Source: JASGDC01 sp047606545 (GTDB lineage: Bacteria; Actinomycetota; Actinomycetes; Actinomycetales; Micrococcaceae). From it: DNA of 22,217 nucleotides. A program made the translations under genes and the position numbers. This document shows, in pieces, positions 1 through 7,975 of this stretch. The stretch's first letter is position 1; every line of letters begins with the position of its first letter. The DNA lies in NCBI GenBank assembly GCA_047606545.1, contig JASGEI010000007.1, positions 1-22,217 on the forward strand. The letters are read 5' to 3'. The notes under the pieces were generated by a model. The model was not told where the DNA came from. It was given only the letters and a program-made list of their open reading frames with translations, and searched no databases.

Positions 1-1
1 A

Positions 2-88
2 GAACAAATAGGGCCAAAAGAAATCGACAAATCATACCAAACAATCAGATACAAAGGAGGTGCAATCTGGGTCAACACAACCGAGTAA
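2..88 (+). CDS. C-terminal fragment of an unidentified protein, possibly a transposase (partial at the window edge)
   Basis: An open frame runs in from the left edge and ends at TAA (86-88), giving 28 residues that end in IWVNTTE. The composition (mixed charged, aromatic and polar residues) looks like a real protein end. Its stop lies 12 bases before a 22-bp sequence (101-122) that recurs inverted at the other end of the window. A coding end followed closely by a terminal repeat is the usual layout of an insertion sequence, so I infer the last codons of a transposase. I cannot name the IS family from so short a piece, and chance openness of the frame is possible. Confidence 0.35.
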   Translation, partial: EQIGPKEIDKSYQTIRYKGGAIWVNTTE

Positions 89-100
89 CACACTCGAACC

Positions 101-122
101 AACAACACATTATGGCCTATAA
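101..122 (+). repeat. 22-bp long-distance inverted repeat, left copy
   Basis: Exact reverse complement of 22095-22116, about 22 kb away. The core is itself a near-palindrome, TTAT-GGCC-T-ATAA, with an asymmetric flank AACAACACA. Read as a terminal repeat it faces out of the element lying to its left. Confidence 0.7.
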
Positions 123-262
123 GTCCATATTTCAATTTCTTTTACTAGTTAGCCAAAATTATACCTGGGTAATTCTAATAAACATTTGGCGCAATTTTTA
201 TTTTTCTCCAAAGCGTGCCATAAACGTGTGAATTTTTTCTTATAATTGTTTTTAGTAAAAGT

Positions 263-294
263 TTACCCCTAGAAACCTTGGTTTCTAGGGGTAA
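263..294 (-). terminator. Hairpin terminator after the initiator tRNA
   Basis: A perfect 12-bp stem (265-276 with 281-292) around a CTTG loop can be extended by two A-T pairs to 263-294. It lies 2 bases beyond the tRNA 3' end. On the minus strand it is followed by AAACTTTTACT, a weak T-rich tail; on the plus strand no T-run follows. It therefore most likely ends the tRNA transcript. Confidence 0.65.
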
Positions 295-296
295 TG

Positions 297-373
297 TGGT
301 TGCGGGACTAGGATTTGAACCTAGGACCTCTGGGTTATGAGCCCAGCGAGCTACCGAGCTGCTCCACCCCGCG
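297..373 (-). tRNA. Initiator tRNA-Met (fMet, anticodon CAT)
   Basis: The minus strand folds as a 77-nt tRNA with an encoded CCA end (297-299). The anticodon loop reads CTCATAA. Three features mark it as the initiator and not elongator tRNA-Met. The first acceptor pair is an unpaired C1-A72. The anticodon stem has three consecutive G-C pairs next to the loop (GGG/CCC). The 5' part closely follows bacterial fMet tRNA (CGCGGGGTGGAGCAG). The T stem CTAGG/CCTAG and loop TTCAAAT are intact. A promoter-like sequence lies upstream and a hairpin just downstream, so it appears to be its own transcription unit. Confidence 0.96.
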
Positions 374-387
374 TCGCTATATAGTAG

Positions 388-415
388 TCTATAACAATAT
401 TAGGGAGTTTGTAAA
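388..415 (-). promoter_or_regulatory. Likely promoter of the initiator tRNA
   Basis: On the minus strand TTTACA (410-415) and TATAGA (388-393) are separated by 16 bases and sit about 15 bases upstream of the mature 5' end at 373. The -35 matches TTGACA at five of six positions; the -10 is weaker. Position and spacing suit a short-leader tRNA promoter. Confidence 0.45.
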
Positions 416-478
416 GTTCATTTGGAATTTTAAATGTTTCTTACATTTAGTAATTAAGTAACTAATAGCTGAGTAACT

Positions 479-528
479 TATATTAGGAATGACTAGTAAT
501 GCTTAGTTCACTAGTCATTCCTAATATA
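479..528 (-). terminator. Long perfect hairpin after the UPF0182 gene
   Basis: Arms 479-497 and 510-528 are perfect 19-bp reverse complements around a 12-base loop. The hairpin begins 8 bases beyond the UPF0182 stop codon. Each arm contains the self-complementary hexamer ACTAGT. No strong T-run follows on the minus strand (TAAGTTACTC), so it may act as a 3' stabiliser as well as, or in place of, an intrinsic terminator. Confidence 0.6.
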
Positions 529-536
529 TTTCTACT

Positions 537-3440
537 TTATTTCGAAAGCTCTTCTTGGGCCTTAGTTGCCTGTTCTAAGCTCGCCTGTAACTTCTTTTGC
601 GCTTCACCGTAACCAGCGAAATCACCAGCTTTAAGTTTGTTCTGACCATCTTTCATTGCCTGCGCAGCAGATGAGAGTGCATTGTTAAGCTGTTCTTCAG
701 CGCTTTGTGGCTTATTTTCTGCAGTTTTACCGCTACTAGAACTTGCATCGGCATCTCCAGCTTGGGCGCCTGAGCTACCACTAAACAATTGATCAAGAGC
801 TTCATTAAGAGTCGGTGCAAAACCAATCTTATCCCCGAATGCCACTAACACACGCTGCAACAATGGGTATGAGGTCTCACCAGACGAACGCACATAAACT
901 GGTTGCACATAAAGCAAACCGCCAGCAACTGGCAAAGTTAACAAGTTGCCATTTTGCACTTGAGACGAACCCTGACGTAACAAGTTTAATGCTTGTGAAA
1001 CCGTAGGATCAGCATTGAAATTATTTTGGGCTTGCCCTGGACCAGGAACCACAGTGTCTCTCGGTAACTCTAGTAAGCGCAAAGTACCATAATCAGTTCC
1101 CTTCTTACCAGCTTCACTACCAGCATTAGAATCTGCTGCTAAGAAACCAGTAAGCACGTTACGTGAATTCTCAGAGCTTTGAAGTGGGATAAACGAAGAT
1201 GTCAATGAAAATGACGGACTCTTTTGCCCCGGCATCTCTAATGTTAAGTAATATGGAGGTTGAGTTACCTCAGCAGTTTTCTGATCATCATCTTTCCCTG
1301 CGTTGCCACTAGGGTCATTCGGAATTTGCCATGCATCTTCTTTAGAATAAAGCTCATCAGCAGTCTTTACGTGATATGTAGAAAGCAAAGTACGTTGCAC
1401 TTTAAACAAGTCTTCTGGGTAACGCACATGTGAAACTAATTGTGCTGACATATCGCTAGTTGGCTTAATTACTCCAGGGAATGCTTTTTCCCAGCTCTTC
1501 AAAATTGGGTCATTTTCGTCCCAAGTATAAAGCTGTACGGAACCATCATAAGCATCAACTGTAGCTTTAACTGAGTTACGAATATAGTTCACACGTTCTT
1601 TAGGTAGAGCTTCAGTGCCTCCGTTTTGTGTTTGACTATCAGTAGTAGCTGAATCTAACTCTTGTGAAGTCGAATAAGGGTAGCCGTTACTTGTAGTGTA
1701 CGCATCTACAATCCATTTAACACGACCATCAACCACAGCTGGGTATGGGTCACCATCAACAGTTAAAAATGGTGCTACTTTTTCAATACGTTGCTTTGGA
1801 TCACGATCGTAAAGAATTTGTGACTCTTTATTTACCGCATCTGAAAGTAAAATCTGCTCTGAACCAAAACGTAAAGAAAAAGCAATCTTGCGGAAAATGT
1901 TACTAATCTTTGGGCCACCGTTACCTTTGAACGTAGTATTTGCCTCGCCTTTCCCAGCATTATCTTGTGGGTAATCGAGTTCTTTTGGCGCACTTCCTGC
2001 AGGTGCACCAACGATTGAATAATCAGGAGACTTTTGCCCAAAGTAAATACGTGCCTCATACTTACCAAGTACTCCCTGAGATGGAATACCGTGCTCCATA
2101 AACACAGGTTTACCATCATCAGCACGCTTATTACCATAAGCAGCGACAATGCCATACCCATGCGTATATACAATGTGCTGGTTATACCAGTTATTTTGAC
2201 CACCTTGAGCTGCATCAATATTAAGCTCACGAGTAGCAATTACCGTATCTTGGTTCTTACCACCGATGTTATAGCGATCAACATCCAAAGTCGACTCAAA
2301 TGAGTAGTACTGACGATACTGCTCCAATTGTGCAAATGAAGCAGAAACTAAGGAAGGATCAAGCAAACGAATACTTGCGGTAGTTTCCGCATCATTACGC
2401 AAAGCACCTGCACGAGTATTAGTGCTTGCGTTATAGCTAGAAGACTTAACTTTATCAATGCTGTAGGCATCCTTAGTAGCTTCAATATTACGTTGCATGT
2501 ATGGACGTTCTAAAGTCAATTCACTTGGTTGCACATAAAAACGCTGCATCACAAAAGGATAAACGCTAGAAATAACTAAAGATGTGATTATTAACATTGC
2601 GGTACCAATTATTGGAATTCTCCAGTTATTAGTAACCGCAGCGTATGCAAAAAAAGCTGCTACAATAATCGCCGAAAAAGTTAAGATAGCTTGTGCTGGA
2701 ATTAACGCATTAACATCAGAATAAAGTGCACCTGGCGCTTTACCACCTTGTTTATTTAAGGTAAAGTACCTACTCAACCAGAAGTTAGCTGCAACCAAGA
2801 GCATAATAATTGCACCTAATACGCCAAATTGTAATTTAGCAGGTTTAGATACAACTAACTTAGACTTCTCATAGCGGAATCCCCCATACACATAATGGAC
2901 CAGACCTGCCATCATCGTGGCAATGATAGTCATAAATAGTAGGAAACCTACTAAGAAACTTATCCAAGGAAGAGTATTGGTATAGAAACTAATATCATGA
3001 TTAAACTGCGGATCTTTCTTCCCAAATGGTACACGATTCCACCAGAGCAAGAATGTCTGCCATTGCCCTGACCAGATTAAACCACCAAAAATACCTAAAC
3101 CTATCGGAATACCAAATAAGAAAATCCTTTTACCGGCTTCAAGAGCTTCTTGGTAAGGTTTTAAATTTTGCGAAGCAGTAGAGTCTAGCGGCAGGACTGG
3201 ACGGTTTTTAAAAGCCAACCAACCAGATGTAAAAATAATAGCAGCAGCAATAATAGTGCCAACCACTCCCATTCCTATTTTCATTCCATTTTCACGCCAA
3301 AAAACACTAGCGTATCCAAGCTGGTTATACCACAAAATATCTGTGTAAACTCGGCTAAAGAAAACGAAAGCTAACAATAGCACTACCACGATGGCAACCA
3401 CTAATGTGATTAAGCTAGGCTTCCTTAAGTCCTTTTCCAT
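537..3440 (-). CDS. UPF0182 family membrane protein (COG1615)
   Basis: The 967-residue protein matches the actinobacterial UPF0182 family in length and layout; its function is not established. Seven hydrophobic segments fill the N-terminal third, at about 10-29, 55-76, 106-124, 158-183, 203-223, 250-270 and 275-297. A large hydrophilic part follows, probably exposed outside the membrane. Family-like stretches are WYNQLGY (37-43), FGKKDPQFNHDISFY (139-153) and VQPSELTLERPYMQRNIE (303-320). The tail (about 890-967) has the Ala/Lys-rich segment with GDFAGYGEAQKKL seen near the end of many members, after a Ser/Gly-rich linker. The ATG overlaps the stop of the upstream PDZ/Lon gene (TAATG) and is preceded by AAGGAG five bases before it, so translation is coupled. 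The gene ends at a strong hairpin. Confidence 0.93.
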   Translation of the reverse strand: MEKDLRKPSLITLVVAIVVVLLLAFVFFSRVYTDILWYNQLGYASVFWRENGMKIGMGVVGTIIAAAIIFTSGWLAFKNRPVLPLDSTASQNLKPYQEALEAGKRIFLFGIPIGLGIFGGLIWSGQWQTFLLWWNRVPFGKKDPQFNHDISFYTNTLPWISFLVGFLLFMTIIATMMAGLVHYVYGGFRYEKSKLVVSKPAKLQFGVLGAIIMLLVAANFWLSRYFTLNKQGGKAPGALYSDVNALIPAQAILTFSAIIVAAFFAYAAVTNNWRIPIIGTAMLIITSLVISSVYPFVMQRFYVQPSELTLERPYMQRNIEATKDAYSIDKVKSSSYNASTNTRAGALRNDAETTASIRLLDPSLVSASFAQLEQYRQYYSFESTLDVDRYNIGGKNQDTVIATRELNIDAAQGGQNNWYNQHIVYTHGYGIVAAYGNKRADDGKPVFMEHGIPSQGVLGKYEARIYFGQKSPDYSIVGAPAGSAPKELDYPQDNAGKGEANTTFKGNGGPKISNIFRKIAFSLRFGSEQILLSDAVNKESQILYDRDPKQRIEKVAPFLTVDGDPYPAVVDGRVKWIVDAYTTSNGYPYSTSQELDSATTDSQTQNGGTEALPKERVNYIRNSVKATVDAYDGSVQLYTWDENDPILKSWEKAFPGVIKPTSDMSAQLVSHVRYPEDLFKVQRTLLSTYHVKTADELYSKEDAWQIPNDPSGNAGKDDDQKTAEVTQPPYYLTLEMPGQKSPSFSLTSSFIPLQSSENSRNVLTGFLAADSNAGSEAGKKGTDYGTLRLLELPRDTVVPGPGQAQNNFNADPTVSQALNLLRQGSSQVQNGNLLTLPVAGGLLYVQPVYVRSSGETSYPLLQRVLVAFGDKIGFAPTLNEALDQLFSGSSGAQAGDADASSSSGKTAENKPQSAEEQLNNALSSAAQAMKDGQNKLKAGDFAGYGEAQKKLQASLEQATKAQEELSK

Positions 3441-4504
3441 TATTGCTCCTTGTTAGCTTTTTCAGCATCTGATGCTGTACAAACTGGTAATTTAGAAGTG
3501 TCGTTATTATAGGCATAAGTTTTCACTGCATTCTTTGCTTCAGCAAGAGTGGCAACTTTCACTACCTTTAAACCTTCTGGAATATGGCCAACTACTTCAT
3601 TACAATTACCACTTGGAGCTAAGAATAGACCTGCGCCATTACGTTTTGCAGTAATCATTTTTTGTCGGATGCCTCCTATTGGCGCTACATCTCCATCTTG
3701 CGTGACAACACCGGTACCCATTATGTATTTGCCGTTTGTAAGGTTATCATTTCCTATTTTATCAATAATGCCAAGTGCAAACATCATACCCGCACTAGGA
3801 CCACCCACATTATCAATTTGGATTTTAGCCTTAAAAGGGAACACGAACTGCACAGTAGCTAAAATCCCAATTACTGGATCTTCACCTTCTACTCGAGTTG
3901 GCACAATACGTTCGGTAACCTCATGCCCTGCACGCACTACAGTAACCACAGCAGCTTTTCCAGCTGGCATTTTAGCTAATTCCCCACGAAATTGTTTAAT
4001 TGAAGTAACTGGGATGCCGTTAACCTTCAATAATCTATCACCTTTTTGGATTTTTCCTACAGAAGGAGATTTTGTAGGAATATCACTAACTGTAATATTT
4101 TGTTGGTATGGAATCCCTAAATTACCTAAAGCAGCTGCAAAAGCCATATCTTGTGAGGAAGCCATGTCTGCTTGCGCTTCTTTTTCCGCATCATCAGAGC
4201 TATAACTTGTAGGATAGAAGCTGATAGTGGGGTTAACTGTCCAATTTGGGTTAAGCCATGCTGCAACTACGTCAACTGCGTTTACATAACTTCCTGGACC
4301 ACCACGAACTCGCACTGTTACCATATCTAAATGACCATTAGTAGCTTGAGTTTTATGCCCATCAATCGTAATTAATTGGTGTCCTTCTACCTTACCAAGA
4401 GTGTTATATGAAGGACCAGGATACTCAATAACATAAGGTAAAGGCATTAAACTGAGTACGAGTGCAGAACCTATAGCAATTGCTGCAGATTTTTTAATAG
4501 CCAT
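3440..4504 (-). CDS. YlbL-like membrane-anchored PDZ/Lon-type serine protease
   Basis: From ATG 4504 the product begins MAIKKSAAIAIG, a short basic stretch followed by one hydrophobic anchor ending near PLPYVIEYPGPS. A longer frame opens at TTG 4534 (364 residues; numbering below uses it), but the ATG gives the cleaner signal-anchor. A PDZ domain spans about 150-215, with KGDRLLKVNGIPV. The C-terminal third is a Lon (S16) proteolytic domain: catalytic Ser247 in GGPSAG and Lys292 in GGIRQKMITAKRNGA, 45 residues apart, close to the spacing in Lon. Both dyad residues are present, so it should be active. It is probably an extracytoplasmic protease. It is transcribed with UPF0182 and overlaps its start, the same pairing as Rv3194c-Rv3193c. 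Confidence 0.9.
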   Translation of the reverse strand: MAIKKSAAIAIGSALVLSLMPLPYVIEYPGPSYNTLGKVEGHQLITIDGHKTQATNGHLDMVTVRVRGGPGSYVNAVDVVAAWLNPNWTVNPTISFYPTSYSSDDAEKEAQADMASSQDMAFAAALGNLGIPYQQNITVSDIPTKSPSVGKIQKGDRLLKVNGIPVTSIKQFRGELAKMPAGKAAVVTVVRAGHEVTERIVPTRVEGEDPVIGILATVQFVFPFKAKIQIDNVGGPSAGMMFALGIIDKIGNDNLTNGKYIMGTGVVTQDGDVAPIGGIRQKMITAKRNGAGLFLAPSGNCNEVVGHIPEGLKVVKVATLAEAKNAVKTYAYNNDTSKLPVCTASDAEKANKEQ

Positions 4505-4536
4505 ATAAAAAAAGATTACCGTATCTTTTAGCAAAC

Positions 4537-4566
4537 TTGCAGTACTTTCCCAGCTTTTAATACGAT
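4537..4566 (+). promoter_or_regulatory. Candidate promoter of the DUF2342 gene
   Basis: TTGCAG (4537-4542) and TACGAT (4561-4566) are 18 bases apart. They would start a transcript near 4573 and leave a leader of about 33 bases that includes the Shine-Dalgarno AAGGAG (4591-4596). The -10 is only a partial match. The region between the divergent starts must also serve the PDZ/Lon gene, for which I see no clear promoter. Confidence 0.3.
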
Positions 4567-4605
4567 AATGAAAAGTAAGCGTATGTCTATAAGGAGCTAA
4601 CTTAC

Positions 4606-6198
4606 ATGAGTAAAGACGAAAACAATAATAACAACAACGAGGAAAATTCTAACAACGATCCGTTTTCGCAAATATTCGAGCAGCTTTTCGGAGCTGGTAA
4701 TAACATGGGCAATACTAACGACAATAATAATGAAAGCCCTCAAGGGCAAGGCTTCCCAATGGGCTTTAACTTGCCTGGAATGGAACAATTCAACCTTAAC
4801 GATATCCAAAAAATGCTCGGTAATTTCAATATTGAAGATATTCAAAAAATGGCAACTAACATGCCCATGGACCCACAAGCATTACAGCAGATGTTCCAGC
4901 AATTTTCAGGTCTTTTCGGTGGCATGATGCCAGGCTTTGACATGAATGAAAATAATAACTCATCAACAGCTCAAGTTGATCCAGTTAACTGGGAACTTGC
5001 AAAAAGAGCAGCTCTACAAAATACCAACAACAGTTCCACAGAAATTAGTGACTCCGAACGTAAAAATGTCGATGAAGCTCTTAAACTTGCTGACTACTGG
5101 TTAAACGACGCAACCAACTTTGCTTCAAATAACCGTATCGGACAAGCTTGGACTGGTAAAGACTGGGTAGAAAATAGCTTTAATGTATGGAAAGAAATGA
5201 GCAAGCCTGTGGCAATCAATATGTCTAAGGCTCTTACGCAAAGTATTGAAGAACAACTCCCAGAAGAGTTGCGTGGCATGCTAGCTGGAAGCTCTGGCAT
5301 GATTAATAATCTTGGTGGTTCACTATTCGGTACCCAATTTGGTCAAGCAGTTGGTAAACTATCACAAAATGTATTTAGCTCTACTGACCTTGGCATTCCA
5401 ATGGCAAAAGATAGCTTGGCACTTGTGCCAGCTAATATTGTGGAATTTTCTGATGGCTTAGACATCCCTAAAGAAGATATCCGCTTATTCTTAGCCGTAC
5501 GTGAAGCAGCACATGCTCGCCTATTCCACCACGCTCCTTGGTTACGCGACACGGTACTAAATGACATTGCAAACTATGCTAAAGGTCTTCGTATTGATAC
5601 TGCAGGTATAGAAGAACTTGTAGCAGACATTGATCCAATGAATCCTCAAGAAATCAATGCTGCGCTAAATGCTGGAAACTTCTTAGCGCCGTTAACCTCA
5701 GAACAAGAAGCTGCACTAGATCGCATCGAGACTACTCTAGCACTCATTGAAGGCTGGGTAGACAATGTAACCAAAGAAGCTACCAAACAATTAAGCTCAG
5801 CTTCACAAATTCAAGAAAATATTCGTCGCCGTCGTGCTGCTGGTGGTCCAGCTGAAAAGGCAATGAGCTCTTTAATTGGACTTGAACTACGCCCACGACG
5901 TATGCGAGATGCAGCAAAGCTATGGAAAACTATTGAAAAATCTCGTGGCATCGAAGGTCGTGATGCATTATGGTCACACCCTGATTTACTACCAAACGCA
6001 GAAGATCTTGACCACCCAGAAAGCTACGAAGATCGGGATAAATACCGTAAAGATAGCATGCACGATATCGACGAAGCATTAGATAAACTCTTCGCTGGTG
6101 ACTTTGACGAACCTAAAGCTGATAAAGATTCGGCTAAAAAGGACGATTATAAGAAAAACTCAAAAAACGACAAAGACGATAACGAAGATAACGAATAA
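4606..6198 (+). CDS. DUF2342 / zincin-like family protein (Rv3195-type)
   Basis: The 530-residue protein matches the actinobacterial DUF2342 family, often annotated as a zinc-dependent metalloprotease or F420-associated hydrolase; no reaction is established. The conserved core runs from about 125 to 480. It holds REAAHARLFHHAPWL (299-313), a motif of zincin type but with Arg where a canonical HExxH has its first His; LIEGWVDNV (380-388) may supply a further acidic ligand. The first 120 residues are Asn/Gln/Met/Gly-rich, with runs of Asn at 6-11 and a repeated DIQKM (66-70 and 78-82). The last 45 residues are Lys/Asp/Asn-rich. Both tails look disordered. The start is clear: AAGGAG lies nine bases before ATG. 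It diverges from the PDZ/Lon gene, as in mycobacteria. Confidence 0.88.
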   Translation: MSKDENNNNNNEENSNNDPFSQIFEQLFGAGNNMGNTNDNNNESPQGQGFPMGFNLPGMEQFNLNDIQKMLGNFNIEDIQKMATNMPMDPQALQQMFQQFSGLFGGMMPGFDMNENNNSSTAQVDPVNWELAKRAALQNTNNSSTEISDSERKNVDEALKLADYWLNDATNFASNNRIGQAWTGKDWVENSFNVWKEMSKPVAINMSKALTQSIEEQLPEELRGMLAGSSGMINNLGGSLFGTQFGQAVGKLSQNVFSSTDLGIPMAKDSLALVPANIVEFSDGLDIPKEDIRLFLAVREAAHARLFHHAPWLRDTVLNDIANYAKGLRIDTAGIEELVADIDPMNPQEINAALNAGNFLAPLTSEQEAALDRIETTLALIEGWVDNVTKEATKQLSSASQIQENIRRRRAAGGPAEKAMSSLIGLELRPRRMRDAAKLWKTIEKSRGIEGRDALWSHPDLLPNAEDLDHPESYEDRDKYRKDSMHDIDEALDKLFAGDFDEPKADKDSAKKDDYKKNSKNDKDDNEDNE

Positions 6199-6246
6199 AT
6201 TTTCTCTTCCTCCACAGGGTACCCGTAGTGTGGATATCCTAAGTTA

Positions 6247-6274
6247 AATGAGCATGACGTATGTCATGCTCATT
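6247..6274. terminator. Bidirectional hairpin between convergent genes
   Basis: Perfect 12-bp arms AATGAGCATGAC (6247-6258) and GTCATGCTCATT (6263-6274) enclose the loop GTAT. The hairpin lies between the stop of the DUF2342 gene and the end of the convergent metallopeptidase gene. Little T-run follows on either side. A second, weaker stem (CCACA 6212-6216 with TGTGG 6229-6233) precedes it. Confidence 0.6.
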
Positions 6275-6291
6275 ACTTGTATACAGAACTT

Positions 6292-6780
6292 TTAATGATT
6301 TTCTGCCCAAGTATGGCCAGCCAAAAACCCTTCAGCTTTCTCATTTTTTGGATAACGATTTAGCATTTCATAAAACTTCGCATTATGTCCTGGAATCTTT
6401 AAATGTACCAACTCATGTAAAACCACATGATCCACTACCCAATTAGGAAAATCTTGTAGCTTGCTACTGACCCTAATACTACCCGTTGTTATAGTACAAG
6501 AGCCCCAACGTGTATTTTGATTCGTAACCCAGCGAATACTTTTAGGTGCTGGGACTTCTGGCAAATATTTTTCTCGTAATTTTAAAGCCCGGTCAAGTAA
6601 TTCATCATCAGAAATAACAGTCCGTTTCTTAATAAACCTAGCTTGAAATTCTTTAGTCCATTTAGCTATCTCAGCTTCGGTACTGTTCGCTGGCACACGT
6701 AGTTCAAAAACTCCTGCAACCATTTTGGCGCTAACTGTCTTTTTTCGACGTTTAGACCGAATTACCCTTATTTCACCCAT
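6292..6780 (-). CDS. YgjP-like (DUF45) M48-type metallopeptidase
   Basis: The 162-residue protein is of the YgjP/DUF45 group of zinc metallopeptidases. It shows the typical RWGSC motif (91-95) and the zinc site HELVH (122-126) with a further His132 in the segment KIPGHNAKFYEML. Length is somewhat short of the roughly 230 residues of E. coli YgjP, mostly at the N-terminus, but all motifs are present. There is no signal peptide or membrane segment, so it is probably cytosolic. The substrate is unknown. The start at ATG 6780 has only a weak AGTAGGT directly before it. It converges on the DUF2342 gene and diverges from the ThiF-like gene 30 bases away. Confidence 0.88.
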   Translation of the reverse strand: MGEIRVIRSKRRKKTVSAKMVAGVFELRVPANSTEAEIAKWTKEFQARFIKKRTVISDDELLDRALKLREKYLPEVPAPKSIRWVTNQNTRWGSCTITTGSIRVSSKLQDFPNWVVDHVVLHELVHLKIPGHNAKFYEMLNRYPKNEKAEGFLAGHTWAENH

Positions 6781-6810
6781 ACCTACTATTCAAACACGAA
6801 AAGAGGAAAT

Positions 6811-7860
6811 ATGTATTTACAAATTAATCCTGGTCTCTGCATCGTCTGGACAGACAAGGACACTATGCAAATTGGCGTAAATATTCCAAACCCCATACAA
6901 GTTGATTGCCGAAAGCCTGGAATAGCCGAACTAGTAGATAAATTAAGATACGGTGCTAATGAAAAAGATATCAGAGATATCCAAGATAAATACCAAATTG
7001 ATGAGCTCATCATTACCGCTTTAAAAAATCATTTAGGTAATGTCCTAATCGAATCTGAGAAGAAACCCATACCGCCTGAACAGCTGGATAATCCCAATAG
7101 GCTCTGGGGCGTAGTTAATAATAATGACATACCTTCTTTATTACGTGAACGCTCTTGGTTAACTCTACATATAACAAATCTAGCCACTGCAGGAGCTAAC
7201 GCTACTATAGCTTTGGCTAATGCAGGAATCAAAAACTTCATACTGTACGACCCTACCCAGATAAGACAGCAACACCTAACCAGCGGGATTTTCCAGAAAG
7301 AACATCGAGGCATGCGTCATGATATTGCACTAGCAAAAATACTTGAAGAAAAATTTTCAGATATCGAATGCGAAATATTAGGTAACAGCCATGAACCATT
7401 CCAAGCAGACTTTTCACTATGTTTTGCTAAGTATACATATCCTGAATACTATGCAACACACATCATGCGCTTAAATATTCCACACCTTTTTATTTTGCAA
7501 CAAGAACATAGTGCCACACTTGGTCCATTAGTAATACCTTATGCAAGTGCCTGCGCATCTTGTTTCAAGAAAAAACAAATAACTTTACAGGAAAGTTGGC
7601 ACGATATCGTAAATCAACTACAACAAAAATCTTCCAATCTTTCTAGACTACATAATATAAACGAGATGGAAGAGCATAGCACAGCTCTATCAACTGCAGG
7701 TCTTGCAGTAATTCACACCTTACTATTTTTAGACAAACAGTCAACACCAGCTACTATAAACGGCATTCTGTATATTGATTTTGCTGAAGGTACAGTCACC
7801 GAAAAGACTTTAACACAAAATTCAAACTGCTATTGCACCCAAAGACCTTATATCTGCTAA
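6811..7860 (+). CDS. Degenerate ThiF/E1-like protein with N-terminal winged-helix-like domain
   Basis: The 349 residues form two parts. Residues 1-85 resemble the small winged-helix or RRE-like domain found before ThiF folds in actinobacterial proteins (inference from pattern only). Residues 115-345 resemble a ThiF/E1 Rossmann domain: LATAGANATIALANAGIKNF (124-143) and LYDPTQI (145-151), then GMRHDIALAK (167-176). The glycine motif GxGGxG is reduced to TAGANA, and the Arg and Lys that contact ATP in MoeB/ThiF are replaced (HLTSG, GMRH). Cys248 and Cys251 (CASC) plus Cys340, Cys342 and C-terminal Cys349 could bind zinc. It is the positional match of Rv3196. GAGGA lies just upstream of the ATG. 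No RiPP precursor or cyclodehydratase partner is visible nearby. Function unknown. Confidence 0.75.
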   Translation: MYLQINPGLCIVWTDKDTMQIGVNIPNPIQVDCRKPGIAELVDKLRYGANEKDIRDIQDKYQIDELIITALKNHLGNVLIESEKKPIPPEQLDNPNRLWGVVNNNDIPSLLRERSWLTLHITNLATAGANATIALANAGIKNFILYDPTQIRQQHLTSGIFQKEHRGMRHDIALAKILEEKFSDIECEILGNSHEPFQADFSLCFAKYTYPEYYATHIMRLNIPHLFILQQEHSATLGPLVIPYASACASCFKKKQITLQESWHDIVNQLQQKSSNLSRLHNINEMEEHSTALSTAGLAVIHTLLFLDKQSTPATINGILYIDFAEGTVTEKTLTQNSNCYCTQRPYIC

Positions 7861-7975
7861 AACTATTTTCGGCAATTTTTCTTATTTTTGTACATAATTT
7901 TGACGGTTAATCAGAAAAATTATAGGAAATGAAAGCGCTAACGTAAAAGTTCTTTCTGTTTAGCGATAGATTATT

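Larger units (their letters stand above)
1..122 (+). mobile_element. Right end of a probable insertion sequence (partial)
   Basis: The 22 bases at 101-122 (starting AACAACACATT, ending GGCCTATAA) match 22095-22116 exactly in inverted orientation. The bases beyond position 122 do not match those on the other side of the second copy. The repeat follows directly after a short C-terminal coding fragment. I infer that 1-122 is the right end of an IS whose body lies left of the window. About 122 bases lie between the window edge and the outer boundary here and about 123 at the other end, which fits a contig broken at two copies of one repeat. The family, target duplication and true outer base of the inverted repeat cannot be settled here. 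Confidence 0.45.

Noticed and set aside
123..262. Gene or regulatory site between the left repeat and the tRNA terminator
   Set aside because: The stretch is AT-rich with no sustained frame, Shine-Dalgarno or repeat; I see nothing supportable in it.
297..373. Elongator tRNA-Met or tRNA-Ile2 with CAT anticodon
   Set aside because: The C1-A72 mismatch and three G-C pairs at the anticodon loop identify the initiator.
6811..7860. RiPP (TOMM-type) biosynthesis cluster around the ThiF-like gene
   Set aside because: No YcaO, dehydrogenase, transporter or short precursor ORF is visible beside it, and the gene lies in a conserved housekeeping order.
7861..7975. Terminator between the convergent ThiF-like and uvrD2 genes
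   Set aside because: The best pairing is six bases (CGCTAA 7936-7941 with TTAGCG 7960-7965) over an 18-base loop, too weak to call.
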